DNA of 64,000 nt from CADEED01 sp963839685. GTDB lineage: Bacteria > Pseudomonadota > Gammaproteobacteria > Steroidobacterales > Steroidobacteraceae. This document shows, one piece after another, positions 1-7,886 of this stretch; the first letter of the stretch is position 1; every line of letters begins with the position of its first letter. The position numbers and the translations under genes are program-made. The notes below the pieces were generated by a model. It saw only the letters and a list, made by a program, of their open reading frames with translations. It was not told the DNA's origin and ran no database searches. The DNA lies in NCBI GenBank assembly GCA_963839685.1, contig CAWIVS010000010.1, positions 124,001 to 188,000 of the forward strand, written 5' to 3'.

Positions 1-299
1 CGGGCCATGATTTCGCCCGCAATCATCAGAGTGCGTTGGCACAATCTCGGAAGTCACCCGAGCGCCACTGAAGGGTACTACACGTCATGGACGCGGGGTT
101 CCTGTAAGGCACCTGGCAGGACGCTCGGGATGCCATGACGGAGGATGCCTACATAGCCTATGTGCGCCCGTCCCTCCTCGGCATCAGTTGTGTCGATTTC
201 CTTCCCGTCGTCGCCCGTCCTCCATGACTCATAGCTTCCGTTAGGACCTGATCCTCGGGCGGGTATTGCGGGCACATTGTTGAATGCGCGTTTTCGACT
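1..299. other. No recognisable gene at left edge
   Basis: Both strands were read. The only open frames here are short, rich in Arg/Gly and show no family motif. The stretch lies downstream of the leftward glycosyltransferase that ends at 300, so it may hold its 3' untranslated region. No clear terminator hairpin was seen. Confidence 0.4.
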
Positions 300-2123
300 T
301 CAATTCGGAGCGGCGTGAGCCTGGAGTTCCGTCACGGTGGAGTCGACCCGTCGGAACGCGATCTGAAACGTTTCGCTGGCCCGCGACAGATTGGGGTTGT
401 GGCAAGGATCTTTGAATCCGACTGTCCGCCAGCGCGTCTGCAAGGTCTCGAGCTCTCGGCGATAGCGCGTCTGCTCCGACGCCTTCGAGTCGCGACGGCG
501 TGATTTCGACTCGTGGTGGATGAGCACCGCGTGGGGTGTATAGATGTTCCGCCATCCTGCGTCGCCGAGTTTCAGACACAGATCGGCATCGTTGAACGCG
601 ATGGCAAGGTGAGTCTCGTCGAGTCCTCCGACCTCCAGGAACTTGCTCGTTTCAACCACGAGACAGGCCGCGGTGACGGCACTGACGTACTGGGGCAAGT
701 GCACATGGTTGAAATAGCCGGGCTCGTCGTCGGGTAAGAATCGGTGAGCATGACCGGCGGCATCTCCGAGCCCAACGATGACGCCCGCGTGTTGAATACT
801 GCGATCGGCGTATAGAAGCTTGGCACCGACGGCACCCACGTGCGGCCGCACAGCCTGACGCATCAATTCGCAGAGCCAGTCGCCGTGAAGGATTTCCGTG
901 TCGTTGTTGAGCAGGCAGATGTAGCTGCCAAGAGCTTCACGTACCGCGAAATTGTTTATCGCTGAATAGTTGTACGCTCCCGGGTAACGCAGCACCCGCA
1001 CACGCTTGTCCTGCCGGATTTCCTCGAAGTAGCGGTGCGTCGCCGACTTGACGCTGCCATTGTCCACTACCAGCACTTCAAAGTTTGGATAGCGGGTTGC
1101 GCCAAGGAGGCCGCGGAGGCATGCGCGTAACAGGTGAAGCTTGTCCCGCGTCGGAATGATCACGCTGACCAGCGGCGGATTCTCCGGCTGCGGCCAGCTC
1201 ACGCGCACCGAGCCGAACTTGCCGGTGACAGCGGCGGCGGCCGATCCGATCCGTCGCAGATGGGACGCGATGACCTGTCGTCGTGTCTCCTGCAATTCAT
1301 CGGGTCTGGTTCTGTCGCGATGGCAGACGATGTGCGGCACGTGAACGATCTTCCGCTGCGCGGATGGTTCGAGGTGCTGCAGGAGCAACGTGTAAGCGGC
1401 GACTCCTTCAAACTCGTGCGCAATGGGCAGGGCGGCGCGTGCCGCATCGATGCGAATCAGGCACGACGCGGAGATGTAGTCTTGCGCGAGGAACATCTCC
1501 TCGTTCCATTCCGGCTTGAAGTAGGGCCGGGCGCGGCGTCCGCGTGATTTGATTTCGTCCTCGTCTCCATAGAGCACTGTTGCCAACGGGCAATCCTGCA
1601 GGGCCTCCACGAAACGACGGAGCGCCGCGGTAGCGAGCGCATCGCCAGCGCGAAGCGGCAGGATGTAGTCGCCATGGGCGGCAATTACAGCGGCCTGCAG
1701 CGCTGCGGCGGCATTTGCCGCCGGCGGCAGGTGACGAATGCGGGGCTCCGTTGCTGATACGAGTGACGCCGTCGCCGGGCTCGGAACGATGAGCAGCTCC
1801 CAGTCCACATAGGCCTGTCTGGTTACCGACAGAATGCTCCGCTCATGTCCGGCGGCCGAAACGAGCGGATCCAGATAGACGATGACACTGATACGCGGGT
1901 GACACGTACCTGCGTTCTTGCGGGCGTCCGCCTCGAGGCGGGCGTGATCGACACTTTCCACATCCCGGATCCAGACCTCATAGAAGGCCGGACTCTGCTC
2001 CTGCATATATCGCAGGCGATGGCGGGCGCGCACTCGACGCCGCGTGACGTACCAATAGAGCGCCACGAGGCCACGCAGTGGATGTCGCGGCAGCACCTTC
2101 GTGAGAGCGAAAAGGAACTCCAT
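300..2123 (-). CDS. Tandem family 2 glycosyltransferase (O-antigen/rhamnan type)
   Basis: The 607-residue protein has two GT-A (family 2) modules. The first, about residues 75-260, is recognisable by ISVIVYLD near its start and the YGDEDEI metal-site region. The second, about residues 315-560, has VSVIIPTRD, VLVVDNGS, the DxD-type site LLNNDTEI and the acceptor-side motif FNDADLCLKL. This two-module layout is usual for cytoplasmic polysaccharide synthases that add rhamnose or similar sugars from nucleotide donors; the real donor and acceptor cannot be read from sequence. It lies 16 bases downstream of the leftward gene at 2140-3117 and probably shares its transcript. Both face away from the rightward capsule block, so they likely serve the same glycan. 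Confidence 0.85.
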   Translation of the reverse strand: MEFLFALTKVLPRHPLRGLVALYWYVTRRRVRARHRLRYMQEQSPAFYEVWIRDVESVDHARLEADARKNAGTCHPRISVIVYLDPLVSAAGHERSILSVTRQAYVDWELLIVPSPATASLVSATEPRIRHLPPAANAAAALQAAVIAAHGDYILPLRAGDALATAALRRFVEALQDCPLATVLYGDEDEIKSRGRRARPYFKPEWNEEMFLAQDYISASCLIRIDAARAALPIAHEFEGVAAYTLLLQHLEPSAQRKIVHVPHIVCHRDRTRPDELQETRRQVIASHLRRIGSAAAAVTGKFGSVRVSWPQPENPPLVSVIIPTRDKLHLLRACLRGLLGATRYPNFEVLVVDNGSVKSATHRYFEEIRQDKRVRVLRYPGAYNYSAINNFAVREALGSYICLLNNDTEILHGDWLCELMRQAVRPHVGAVGAKLLYADRSIQHAGVIVGLGDAAGHAHRFLPDDEPGYFNHVHLPQYVSAVTAACLVVETSKFLEVGGLDETHLAIAFNDADLCLKLGDAGWRNIYTPHAVLIHHESKSRRRDSKASEQTRYRRELETLQTRWRTVGFKDPCHNPNLSRASETFQIAFRRVDSTVTELQAHAAPN

Positions 2124-2139
2124 TCCACGACGCTACCGG

Positions 2140-3117
2140 CTATTGCAGCCTCGCGCCGAGAACATCCGCCCAAAATCGGCGTTGCGATGTCGAGTCATTC
2201 AGCGGGCCGATCACCCGGCGCGCTGCCTGGGCGAGGGGGCGCAACCTTTGCGGCTCTTCCAGGTAGGGCGACAAAGCCGCGATCCAGTCCGCTGCATCTG
2301 GTCCAGTGAGAATGGCGCATCCCTGCAATTCGCCTGCGGTTGGCCAGGAGCGCGAATAGACACCCACGGCACCCACAATGGCGTGTTCCAGTAGTTTGTT
2401 CCGCGATCTTGCGCGGTTGAATGGCGTGTCGGGCAGTGGATAAAGGCCCAGATGAACGCGGCGCCGCCCCAGGGTTTTTCGGTAGCGCCTCCAGGATTGT
2501 GGCCTCTCCCGGTGCACCCGCGGATGCCCATCCAGGGCTCCCAGGCGTGCGTCGCGCCCCACGTAGGTGAAATGAAATCGATCAAAACGTTCCAGCAGCG
2601 CCTCAACCACCGGCTTCAGAAAGTCGAGGCCTGCCTGGTGACTGGCCGTGCCAAGGTGCATGGCGTGCACCGCCGCGCCGCCGGCCAGCGCATCGAAATG
2701 ACGGTCATCGGCCGGGTCCAGGTGCCAGACGGGATGCACGATCCTGACATCGTGATGTAAGGAGAATTTCTGGAGCAGCAGGTCCGATGTGACGACCAGG
2801 GTGTCGGCGCGGGCGACGAGTTCTGCGTGATATTCCGTGTGAAAGCGCGTCAGACGGCTGCGATAGTTTTCGGGCAGGGTCGCGTCCTCGCGTGCCGCCT
2901 GAATGTCGTCATCAATCAGATAGATGAGCCGTCTGGGAGGGGCGGCGCGCAGCCGGTCCATGAGGTCCGGACGATCCTGGCGAATGAGAAGGACGGTCTC
3001 GCCGGCCGCAAAACAGTTGTCTCCCAGCCTGCGGACCGGCCCGCGCCGGAAAAAGCCCGACACCGAGCCTGCGCAACTGTTCAGAAAGTAGAGATCCGTC
3101 GTGGGAAGCCGTGCCAT
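2140..3117 (-). CDS. Probable GT-B glycosyltransferase (family 1/4-like)
   Basis: The 325-residue protein has an N-terminal part mentioning an early LIYLIDDDI stretch and a C-terminal Rossmann-like half with HLGTASHQ, FTYVGRD and RSRNKLLEHA followed by a glycine/alanine-rich turn. The last is the E-containing loop position that binds the nucleotide sugar in GT4-like enzymes. There is no signal peptide or membrane segment, so it should act in the cytoplasm. It is the first gene of the leftward pair; the 250-base gap to the capsule block at 3369 must hold its promoter. Family membership is inferred from the fold-like pattern, since a clean signature is missing. Confidence 0.6.
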   Translation of the reverse strand: MARLPTTDLYFLNSCAGSVSGFFRRGPVRRLGDNCFAAGETVLLIRQDRPDLMDRLRAAPPRRLIYLIDDDIQAAREDATLPENYRSRLTRFHTEYHAELVARADTLVVTSDLLLQKFSLHHDVRIVHPVWHLDPADDRHFDALAGGAAVHAMHLGTASHQAGLDFLKPVVEALLERFDRFHFTYVGRDARLGALDGHPRVHRERPQSWRRYRKTLGRRRVHLGLYPLPDTPFNRARSRNKLLEHAIVGAVGVYSRSWPTAGELQGCAILTGPDAADWIAALSPYLEEPQRLRPLAQAARRVIGPLNDSTSQRRFWADVLGARLQ

Positions 3118-3368
3118 TAGTTAACGGTCGGGTAGCGATTTCGGGATCGATAATTCGTGACTCACGTCATACCCAAATTCTTTGCGTGCGTGGCAACAGA
3201 GCCAACCTCGTTTGTTCCTAATCTCTTGATTGTGATGGGCTCCACGCCGTTCACAACGCGTATCTCATCAAATCTCGCACGTGTGACCAACTAAACAGAA
3301 TGTAGCTCAGCTTATGGGCAGGATCGCCGCCGGAATCAACGGCAAAGCAGTGAGGAAAGAAGCGGATC
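3118..3368. promoter_or_regulatory. Divergent intergenic region upstream of capsule genes
   Basis: This 251-base gap separates the leftward glycosyltransferase start at 3117 from the rightward kps block. It is clearly more AT-rich than the flanking genes, as expected for a divergent promoter region. No JUMPstart/ops element (GGCGGTAGC) was found. A GAGGA Shine-Dalgarno-like stretch precedes the ATG at 3369. Individual -35/-10 boxes could not be assigned with confidence. Confidence 0.45.
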
Positions 3369-5864
3369 ATGGTAGCAAGCGCCCGAACGGCCTTGCGTTC
3401 GCTGTTTTCGATCTCGTCGCGCAAGGAAAAGCCACGGGTTGTTCTCCTTCAGGGACCGGTGGGGCCCTTTTTTCGGCGTCTGCATCGTTTTCTGGAACGA
3501 CGTGGCTTTGAAGTTCTGCGCATCTGTTTCGATGCAGGCGATCGCTTCTTTGCCCTTGGCACAGGCTGTCACGTCTATGGCGGTGGCCGGCAGGAATGGC
3601 AGGCGTGGTTCTCCGATTTCGTGTCTCTTGCGAATCCGGATCACGTCGTCTACTTCGGCGCCGAACGTGAGATACATCGTATAGCCCGCTCCGTCGCGGA
3701 AGCGTCCGGAGTCAACGTGATATCGCTCGAGGAAGGCTATATCCGTCCCGGATTCGTCACCGTAGAGCGAGGCGCCAATAACTCCGGTTCACCCATTGCC
3801 GGGCTCATGCCGCCGGATGTTTTCGATGTCATCGCGGTGGATTCGTCGCGCAGCGATTTCAGGGGTTTTGGCCGCATGTGTGTTCACGGTGCGGTCTATT
3901 ACACGATTCGCATGCTTTTCAGCGGCTGGGCGCAAAGGGAACTCTTTCACCGTCGCTTCAACCTCGTTCACGAGGCGCTCGCCTGGGTGCGCAACTACTG
4001 GCGGCGGACCATGCATCTGGGGCGGAACTTCTCGGCCATCGAGAGGCTGCTCGAACACCACCACGGTCAGTACTTCATCGTACCGCTGCAGGTCGCGGCG
4101 GACAGCCAGATGGCGCAGGCTGCGCGCGGCTGGAACAGCGTGAGTCTCATCGACGCCGTGCTCTCCTCCTTCGCGCTCCGCGCACCGGAGACGAATCGCC
4201 TGGTGTTCAAGATTCATCCGATCGAGCGCGGGCACTCGACTGACGAGCACCGAATACGATCCAGCGCGCAACGCCTCGGCATTGCCGACCGCGTCGACGT
4301 CATCGACACGGGCTCACTGGGGCTGCTGACGCGCCACTCAGCGGGCATGATCACGATCAATTCCACATCCGGGCTTTCCGCCATCGCGCACGGTGTGCCG
4401 TTGCTCGTGGTCGGCGATGCACTCTATGCCAATGAACGACTCGCCGTGTGTGCGAGGGGCGAGCCTGACTTCGACGCGTTCTGGCAGGGCGCGCCCGTGG
4501 CCGATCTCCTGGAACGGCGCCGCTATCTCGCGTGGATCAAGGCGAGCTGTCTCAAGCGGGGCGACTTCTACGCACGTAAAGGCATGGCTCCGGCCTGCCA
4601 GGGCGTTCTGGAGACGATTCAAGCCGCGCGCCACAGCGAAAAGCCCGCACGAATCCAACGCGAGTCCGCGGAACAGGAAGCCCTCGATGGAATCAGCGAG
4701 GAAAGATCGGTGTCGCGCGCAGGTGGCTCATCGCGCCTGTCCCGCCTTCTAAGCGTTGCATTGTTGTTGATGTTCGTTGGCTGTTCTCACCTGCCGCGTA
4801 GTGGTCCTACCGGAATGGCGGTCACTGCATGGAACGGCGGAGAGGAGTCCGTTGAGAAAGGCTACGCGGTGGTTCCGCTGGACATCGCGAGCGTGCGGAC
4901 AATCGGCGCTTACAAGCCCGAATACTTCCCCACGGAATTCCGCGACGTGCCGGTCAGCGGCCGCAGTACCCGCGTCGGAATCGGCGACCAGCTGAAGGTC
5001 AGCATCTGGGAAGCCTCCGGCGATGGGCTGTTCTCGACCGTGGACAAGAAGCAGACCGATATTCAACTGGTCGTGGATGCGACCGGGCTGATTTTCATTC
5101 CCTACGTCGGGCGTGTACGCGCCGAAGGCGAGTCAGTCGAGTCCCTGAGATCCGTCATCCAGGATGGCCTCAAGGGCAAAGCGGTTCAACCGCAGGTGCA
5201 GATCACAGTCATCGGGGAGATCAGTAACAGCGTCGTGGTGGTCGGCGACATCAGCCGTCCGGGCCTTTACCCGCTCTCGGCGCGTGGCGCGAAGTTGCTG
5301 GAAATGATCGCGGTTGCGGGCGGCGCGCGCGAAGCGACCTATGACACCGTGGCAACGCTCAAGCGCTCGGCGCAAGGCGGAACAGTCAGGCTCGAAGACC
5401 TGATCGATCATCCTGAGAACGACATCTGGCTCGCTCCGGGCGACACGGTTCTTCTGTCGCACAAACCGCGAACCTATGCGGCATTTGGTGCAGTTCAAAG
5501 CACCCAGCTCGTACCGTTCAAGACACGTTCGGTGACACTCGCCGATGCGCTGGCGCAGGTCGGTGGTCTGCGCGATATGACCGCCGACGCGGGCGGTGTA
5601 TTCCTCTTCCGCTACGAAGTGGGCGAGCTCGCGCAGACGTTGCGGCCAGGCCTGCCTGCCACGCTGGCCGGCAACAACGTGCCGATCATTTACCGGCTCG
5701 ATATGACCCGGCCCGAGGCCTTCTTCCTGGCGCGCTCCTTCCAGATGAAGGACCAGGACATCGTCTACGTCGCCAACCATCCGGTCGCAGAGTTTGGCAA
5801 GTTCCTGCAAATCATCGCGCCGCTGCTGACGAGTTATCAGCAGTCGCAGTACCTGATTCAATGA
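3369..5864 (+). CDS. kpsS: KpsS-type Kdo transferase fused in frame to Wza/KpsD-type export lipoprotein
   Basis: The 831-codon frame encodes two proteins that are normally separate. Residues 1 to about 430 resemble KpsS, which adds the first Kdo to the lipid anchor of group 2 capsules: VVLLQGPVGPFFRRL, then LEEGYIRPGFVTVE, FKIHPIERGH and ITINSTSGLSAIAHG. Residues 448-831 resemble the outer-membrane export lipoprotein: a hydrophobic stretch ending in a lipobox-like FVGC at Cys472, a poly_export domain (VGIGDQLKVSIWEASG) and SLBB domains (VVVVGDISRPGLYPL). A GTG in frame at 4710 with an AGGAAAG stretch upstream could start the lipoprotein separately. The stop overlaps the ATG of kpsC by four bases. 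The fusion may be real, may be two products from one frame, or may come from a sequence indel that removed the kpsS stop, since indels are common in this window. Confidence 0.8.
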   Translation: MVASARTALRSLFSISSRKEKPRVVLLQGPVGPFFRRLHRFLERRGFEVLRICFDAGDRFFALGTGCHVYGGGRQEWQAWFSDFVSLANPDHVVYFGAEREIHRIARSVAEASGVNVISLEEGYIRPGFVTVERGANNSGSPIAGLMPPDVFDVIAVDSSRSDFRGFGRMCVHGAVYYTIRMLFSGWAQRELFHRRFNLVHEALAWVRNYWRRTMHLGRNFSAIERLLEHHHGQYFIVPLQVAADSQMAQAARGWNSVSLIDAVLSSFALRAPETNRLVFKIHPIERGHSTDEHRIRSSAQRLGIADRVDVIDTGSLGLLTRHSAGMITINSTSGLSAIAHGVPLLVVGDALYANERLAVCARGEPDFDAFWQGAPVADLLERRRYLAWIKASCLKRGDFYARKGMAPACQGVLETIQAARHSEKPARIQRESAEQEALDGISEERSVSRAGGSSRLSRLLSVALLLMFVGCSHLPRSGPTGMAVTAWNGGEESVEKGYAVVPLDIASVRTIGAYKPEYFPTEFRDVPVSGRSTRVGIGDQLKVSIWEASGDGLFSTVDKKQTDIQLVVDATGLIFIPYVGRVRAEGESVESLRSVIQDGLKGKAVQPQVQITVIGEISNSVVVVGDISRPGLYPLSARGAKLLEMIAVAGGAREATYDTVATLKRSAQGGTVRLEDLIDHPENDIWLAPGDTVLLSHKPRTYAAFGAVQSTQLVPFKTRSVTLADALAQVGGLRDMTADAGGVFLFRYEVGELAQTLRPGLPATLAGNNVPIIYRLDMTRPEAFFLARSFQMKDQDIVYVANHPVAEFGKFLQIIAPLLTSYQQSQYLIQ
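4698..4712 (+). promoter_or_regulatory. Candidate internal ribosome binding site and GTG start for the export lipoprotein
   Basis: A purine-rich AGGAAAG stretch lies about six bases before the GTG at 4710, which is codon 448 of the long frame. Starting here gives a 384-residue protein that begins with a normal lipoprotein signal peptide and fits the usual length of Wza/KpsD-type proteins. An ATG at 4687 in the +1 frame (ending at 4752) is a second candidate if an indel is present. Confidence 0.5.
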
Positions 5865-7852
5865 AGACGATCGCCGTCAGCTCGCGCGGCATGTTGCGCA
5901 TTCCGCATCTGCAGACGTTGCTGCGCGCCGACGTTCGCCGCGCGGGGCGATCTGCCGGCGCGTGCGACATGATCGCTGGCTGGGGCGGCAAGCCTTCGGG
6001 CCGGCGCGCACGGGAAGCGGCGAAAATCGCCGGTGTACCTTGCCTGCTGGTGGAAGACGGTTTCCTGCGCTCCATCGATCGCGACGGTCCGCCGCTCTCC
6101 ATCGTCGCCGACGATATGGGCATCTATCACGATGCCACCCGAGCGTCGCGACTGGAAGGCCTGATCGCCTCGCCGTTGGCGGCCGATGAGCAATCGCGGA
6201 CTCAGGCGTTGATCGGCGCGTGGAAAGCCGCGCATGTCTCCAAATACAACCACGCTCGCGACTACGAAGGCGATCTGCCGCAATCGTACGTGCTGGTGGT
6301 GGATCAAACCCAGGGCGATGCCTCGGTTCGCGGCGGCCTGGCGGATGCGGCGAGTTTCGTGCGCATGCTGGCGGCGGCGCTGGCGGAGAATCCCGGCTGC
6401 ACGGTAGTCGTGAAGTGCCATCCGGACGTCTTCACGCGCCGGAAGCTTGGATATTTTGATCCGCGCGTGCTGACAGGCGATCCGCGCATTCGCGTAATCG
6501 CATCGGACTGCCACGCTTCGCGTCTCATCGAAGAGGCGCAAGCCGTCTATGCCGTGACTTCCCAGATGGGGTTCGAAGCACTCCTTTTCGGCAAGCGCGC
6601 GCGCACCTTCGGCATGCCGTTCTATGCGGGCTGGGGCCTGACGCACGACGAACTTCCCGCACCGACGCGGCGCGCTACCGCCACCCTCGAACAACTCGTG
6701 CATGCCGCGCTCGTGCGGTATCCGCGCTATATCGATCCTGAAACCAGTGAGCCGTGCGAAGTCGAGCGAGTTCTCGCCTATCTCGCGTTCCAGCGGCAGA
6801 TGCGTGCACGCTTTCCGGGGCACATTCATGCGTGCGGCTTTTCGTTGCTCAAGCGCTCCGTGCTGCGAAGATTTCTCGCCGGATCGACTGTGCACTTCTC
6901 GCCCAGCGCGCCGCGCGCCGCTCACGTGGCGCTCTGGGGTCGCGCGCAGCCGAAACAGAAGTCTGAAGGGCGCATCGTCCGCATCGAGGATGGATTCCTG
7001 AGATCGGTCGGGCTGGGTGCCGATCTCGTGCAGCCTGTTTCTTGGGTGCTGGATGAAGTAGGCATCTACTACGACGCTTCCGCGCCTTCCGCGCTCGAGC
7101 ACACGCTGCAGCAAACAAATTTCGACCCGGTGCTGGTCAAACGCGCGCAGCGTCTGCGCGAACGGATCGTGGAAGCGAACCTCACCAAGTACAACTCGGC
7201 AACGGCGAGATGGACGAGGTCTGCCACCACAATGCCCGTGATCCTGGTGCCGGGGCAGGTGGAGCACGATGCCGCCATCCGGTTCGCCACGCCTGGTGTC
7301 CACACCAATATCGGCTTGCTGCAAGCGGTGCGCGCGAATCGCCCGGATGCGCATGTCGTCTACAAGCCGCATCCAGATGTGGTGGCCGGCCTGCGACGCA
7401 GCGGCTCGAATGAAAACGACGCGAAGTCCTGGTGCGATGAGATCGTCACCGATGCGTGCATCGCCTCGATGCTCGCGGAAGTGGACGAGGTCCACACGCT
7501 GGCGTCGCTGAGTGGCTTTGAAGCGCTGCTTCGTGGAAAGCGCGTTACCTGTTACGGACAGCCATTTTATGCAGGGTGGGGACTGACAACCGATCACCAT
7601 CCTGTCGCGAGGCGTACCCGCAAATTGCAGCTCGACGAGCTCGTGGCGGGGGCCTTGATTCTTTACCCGACTTACGTGAGTCGCGCGACTGGACACTTCA
7701 CCACGCCTGAGAGGGCGGTGGAGGAACTGGTCGAGTGGCGCGACCGGCGTACGGAACTTCCTGTCTGGCGGCGCGTGCTGCGTCCGCTGTGGCTGCTGGG
7801 AGATTCGTTGCGCCGAAGAATGATCGAACTTCCTGAGCAGATTCGGACATGA
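5861..7852 (+). CDS. kpsC: Capsule beta-Kdo transferase KpsC (two-domain)
   Basis: The 663-residue protein is close to the usual KpsC length and shows a clear internal duplication. Each half carries the same landmarks: VEDGFLRSIDRDGPPLS with DDMGIYHDA in the first, IEDGFLRSVGLGADLV with DEVGIYYDA in the second. Both halves also have a KY(N) step (SKYNHARD / TKYNS), a HPDV motif and an FGMPFYAGWGLT / YGQPFYAGWGLT end. In the known system the two modules (GT99 and GT107 types) add alternating beta-linked Kdo residues that join capsule to its phospholipid anchor, at the cytoplasmic face. The ATG overlaps the preceding stop as ATGA, so it is translationally coupled to the KpsS/lipoprotein gene. 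No frame breaks are seen. Confidence 0.92.
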   Translation: MKTIAVSSRGMLRIPHLQTLLRADVRRAGRSAGACDMIAGWGGKPSGRRAREAAKIAGVPCLLVEDGFLRSIDRDGPPLSIVADDMGIYHDATRASRLEGLIASPLAADEQSRTQALIGAWKAAHVSKYNHARDYEGDLPQSYVLVVDQTQGDASVRGGLADAASFVRMLAAALAENPGCTVVVKCHPDVFTRRKLGYFDPRVLTGDPRIRVIASDCHASRLIEEAQAVYAVTSQMGFEALLFGKRARTFGMPFYAGWGLTHDELPAPTRRATATLEQLVHAALVRYPRYIDPETSEPCEVERVLAYLAFQRQMRARFPGHIHACGFSLLKRSVLRRFLAGSTVHFSPSAPRAAHVALWGRAQPKQKSEGRIVRIEDGFLRSVGLGADLVQPVSWVLDEVGIYYDASAPSALEHTLQQTNFDPVLVKRAQRLRERIVEANLTKYNSATARWTRSATTMPVILVPGQVEHDAAIRFATPGVHTNIGLLQAVRANRPDAHVVYKPHPDVVAGLRRSGSNENDAKSWCDEIVTDACIASMLAEVDEVHTLASLSGFEALLRGKRVTCYGQPFYAGWGLTTDHHPVARRTRKLQLDELVAGALILYPTYVSRATGHFTTPERAVEELVEWRDRRTELPVWRRVLRPLWLLGDSLRRRMIELPEQIRT

Positions 7853-7886
7853 GTAGGGGACGTGAATTCCCTGGAGCAGTTTGCAA

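Noticed and set aside
3118..3368. JUMPstart/ops antitermination element before the capsule block
   Set aside because: The region was searched for GGCGGTAGC and the longer consensus; only a short GGTAGC stretch at the start codon is present.
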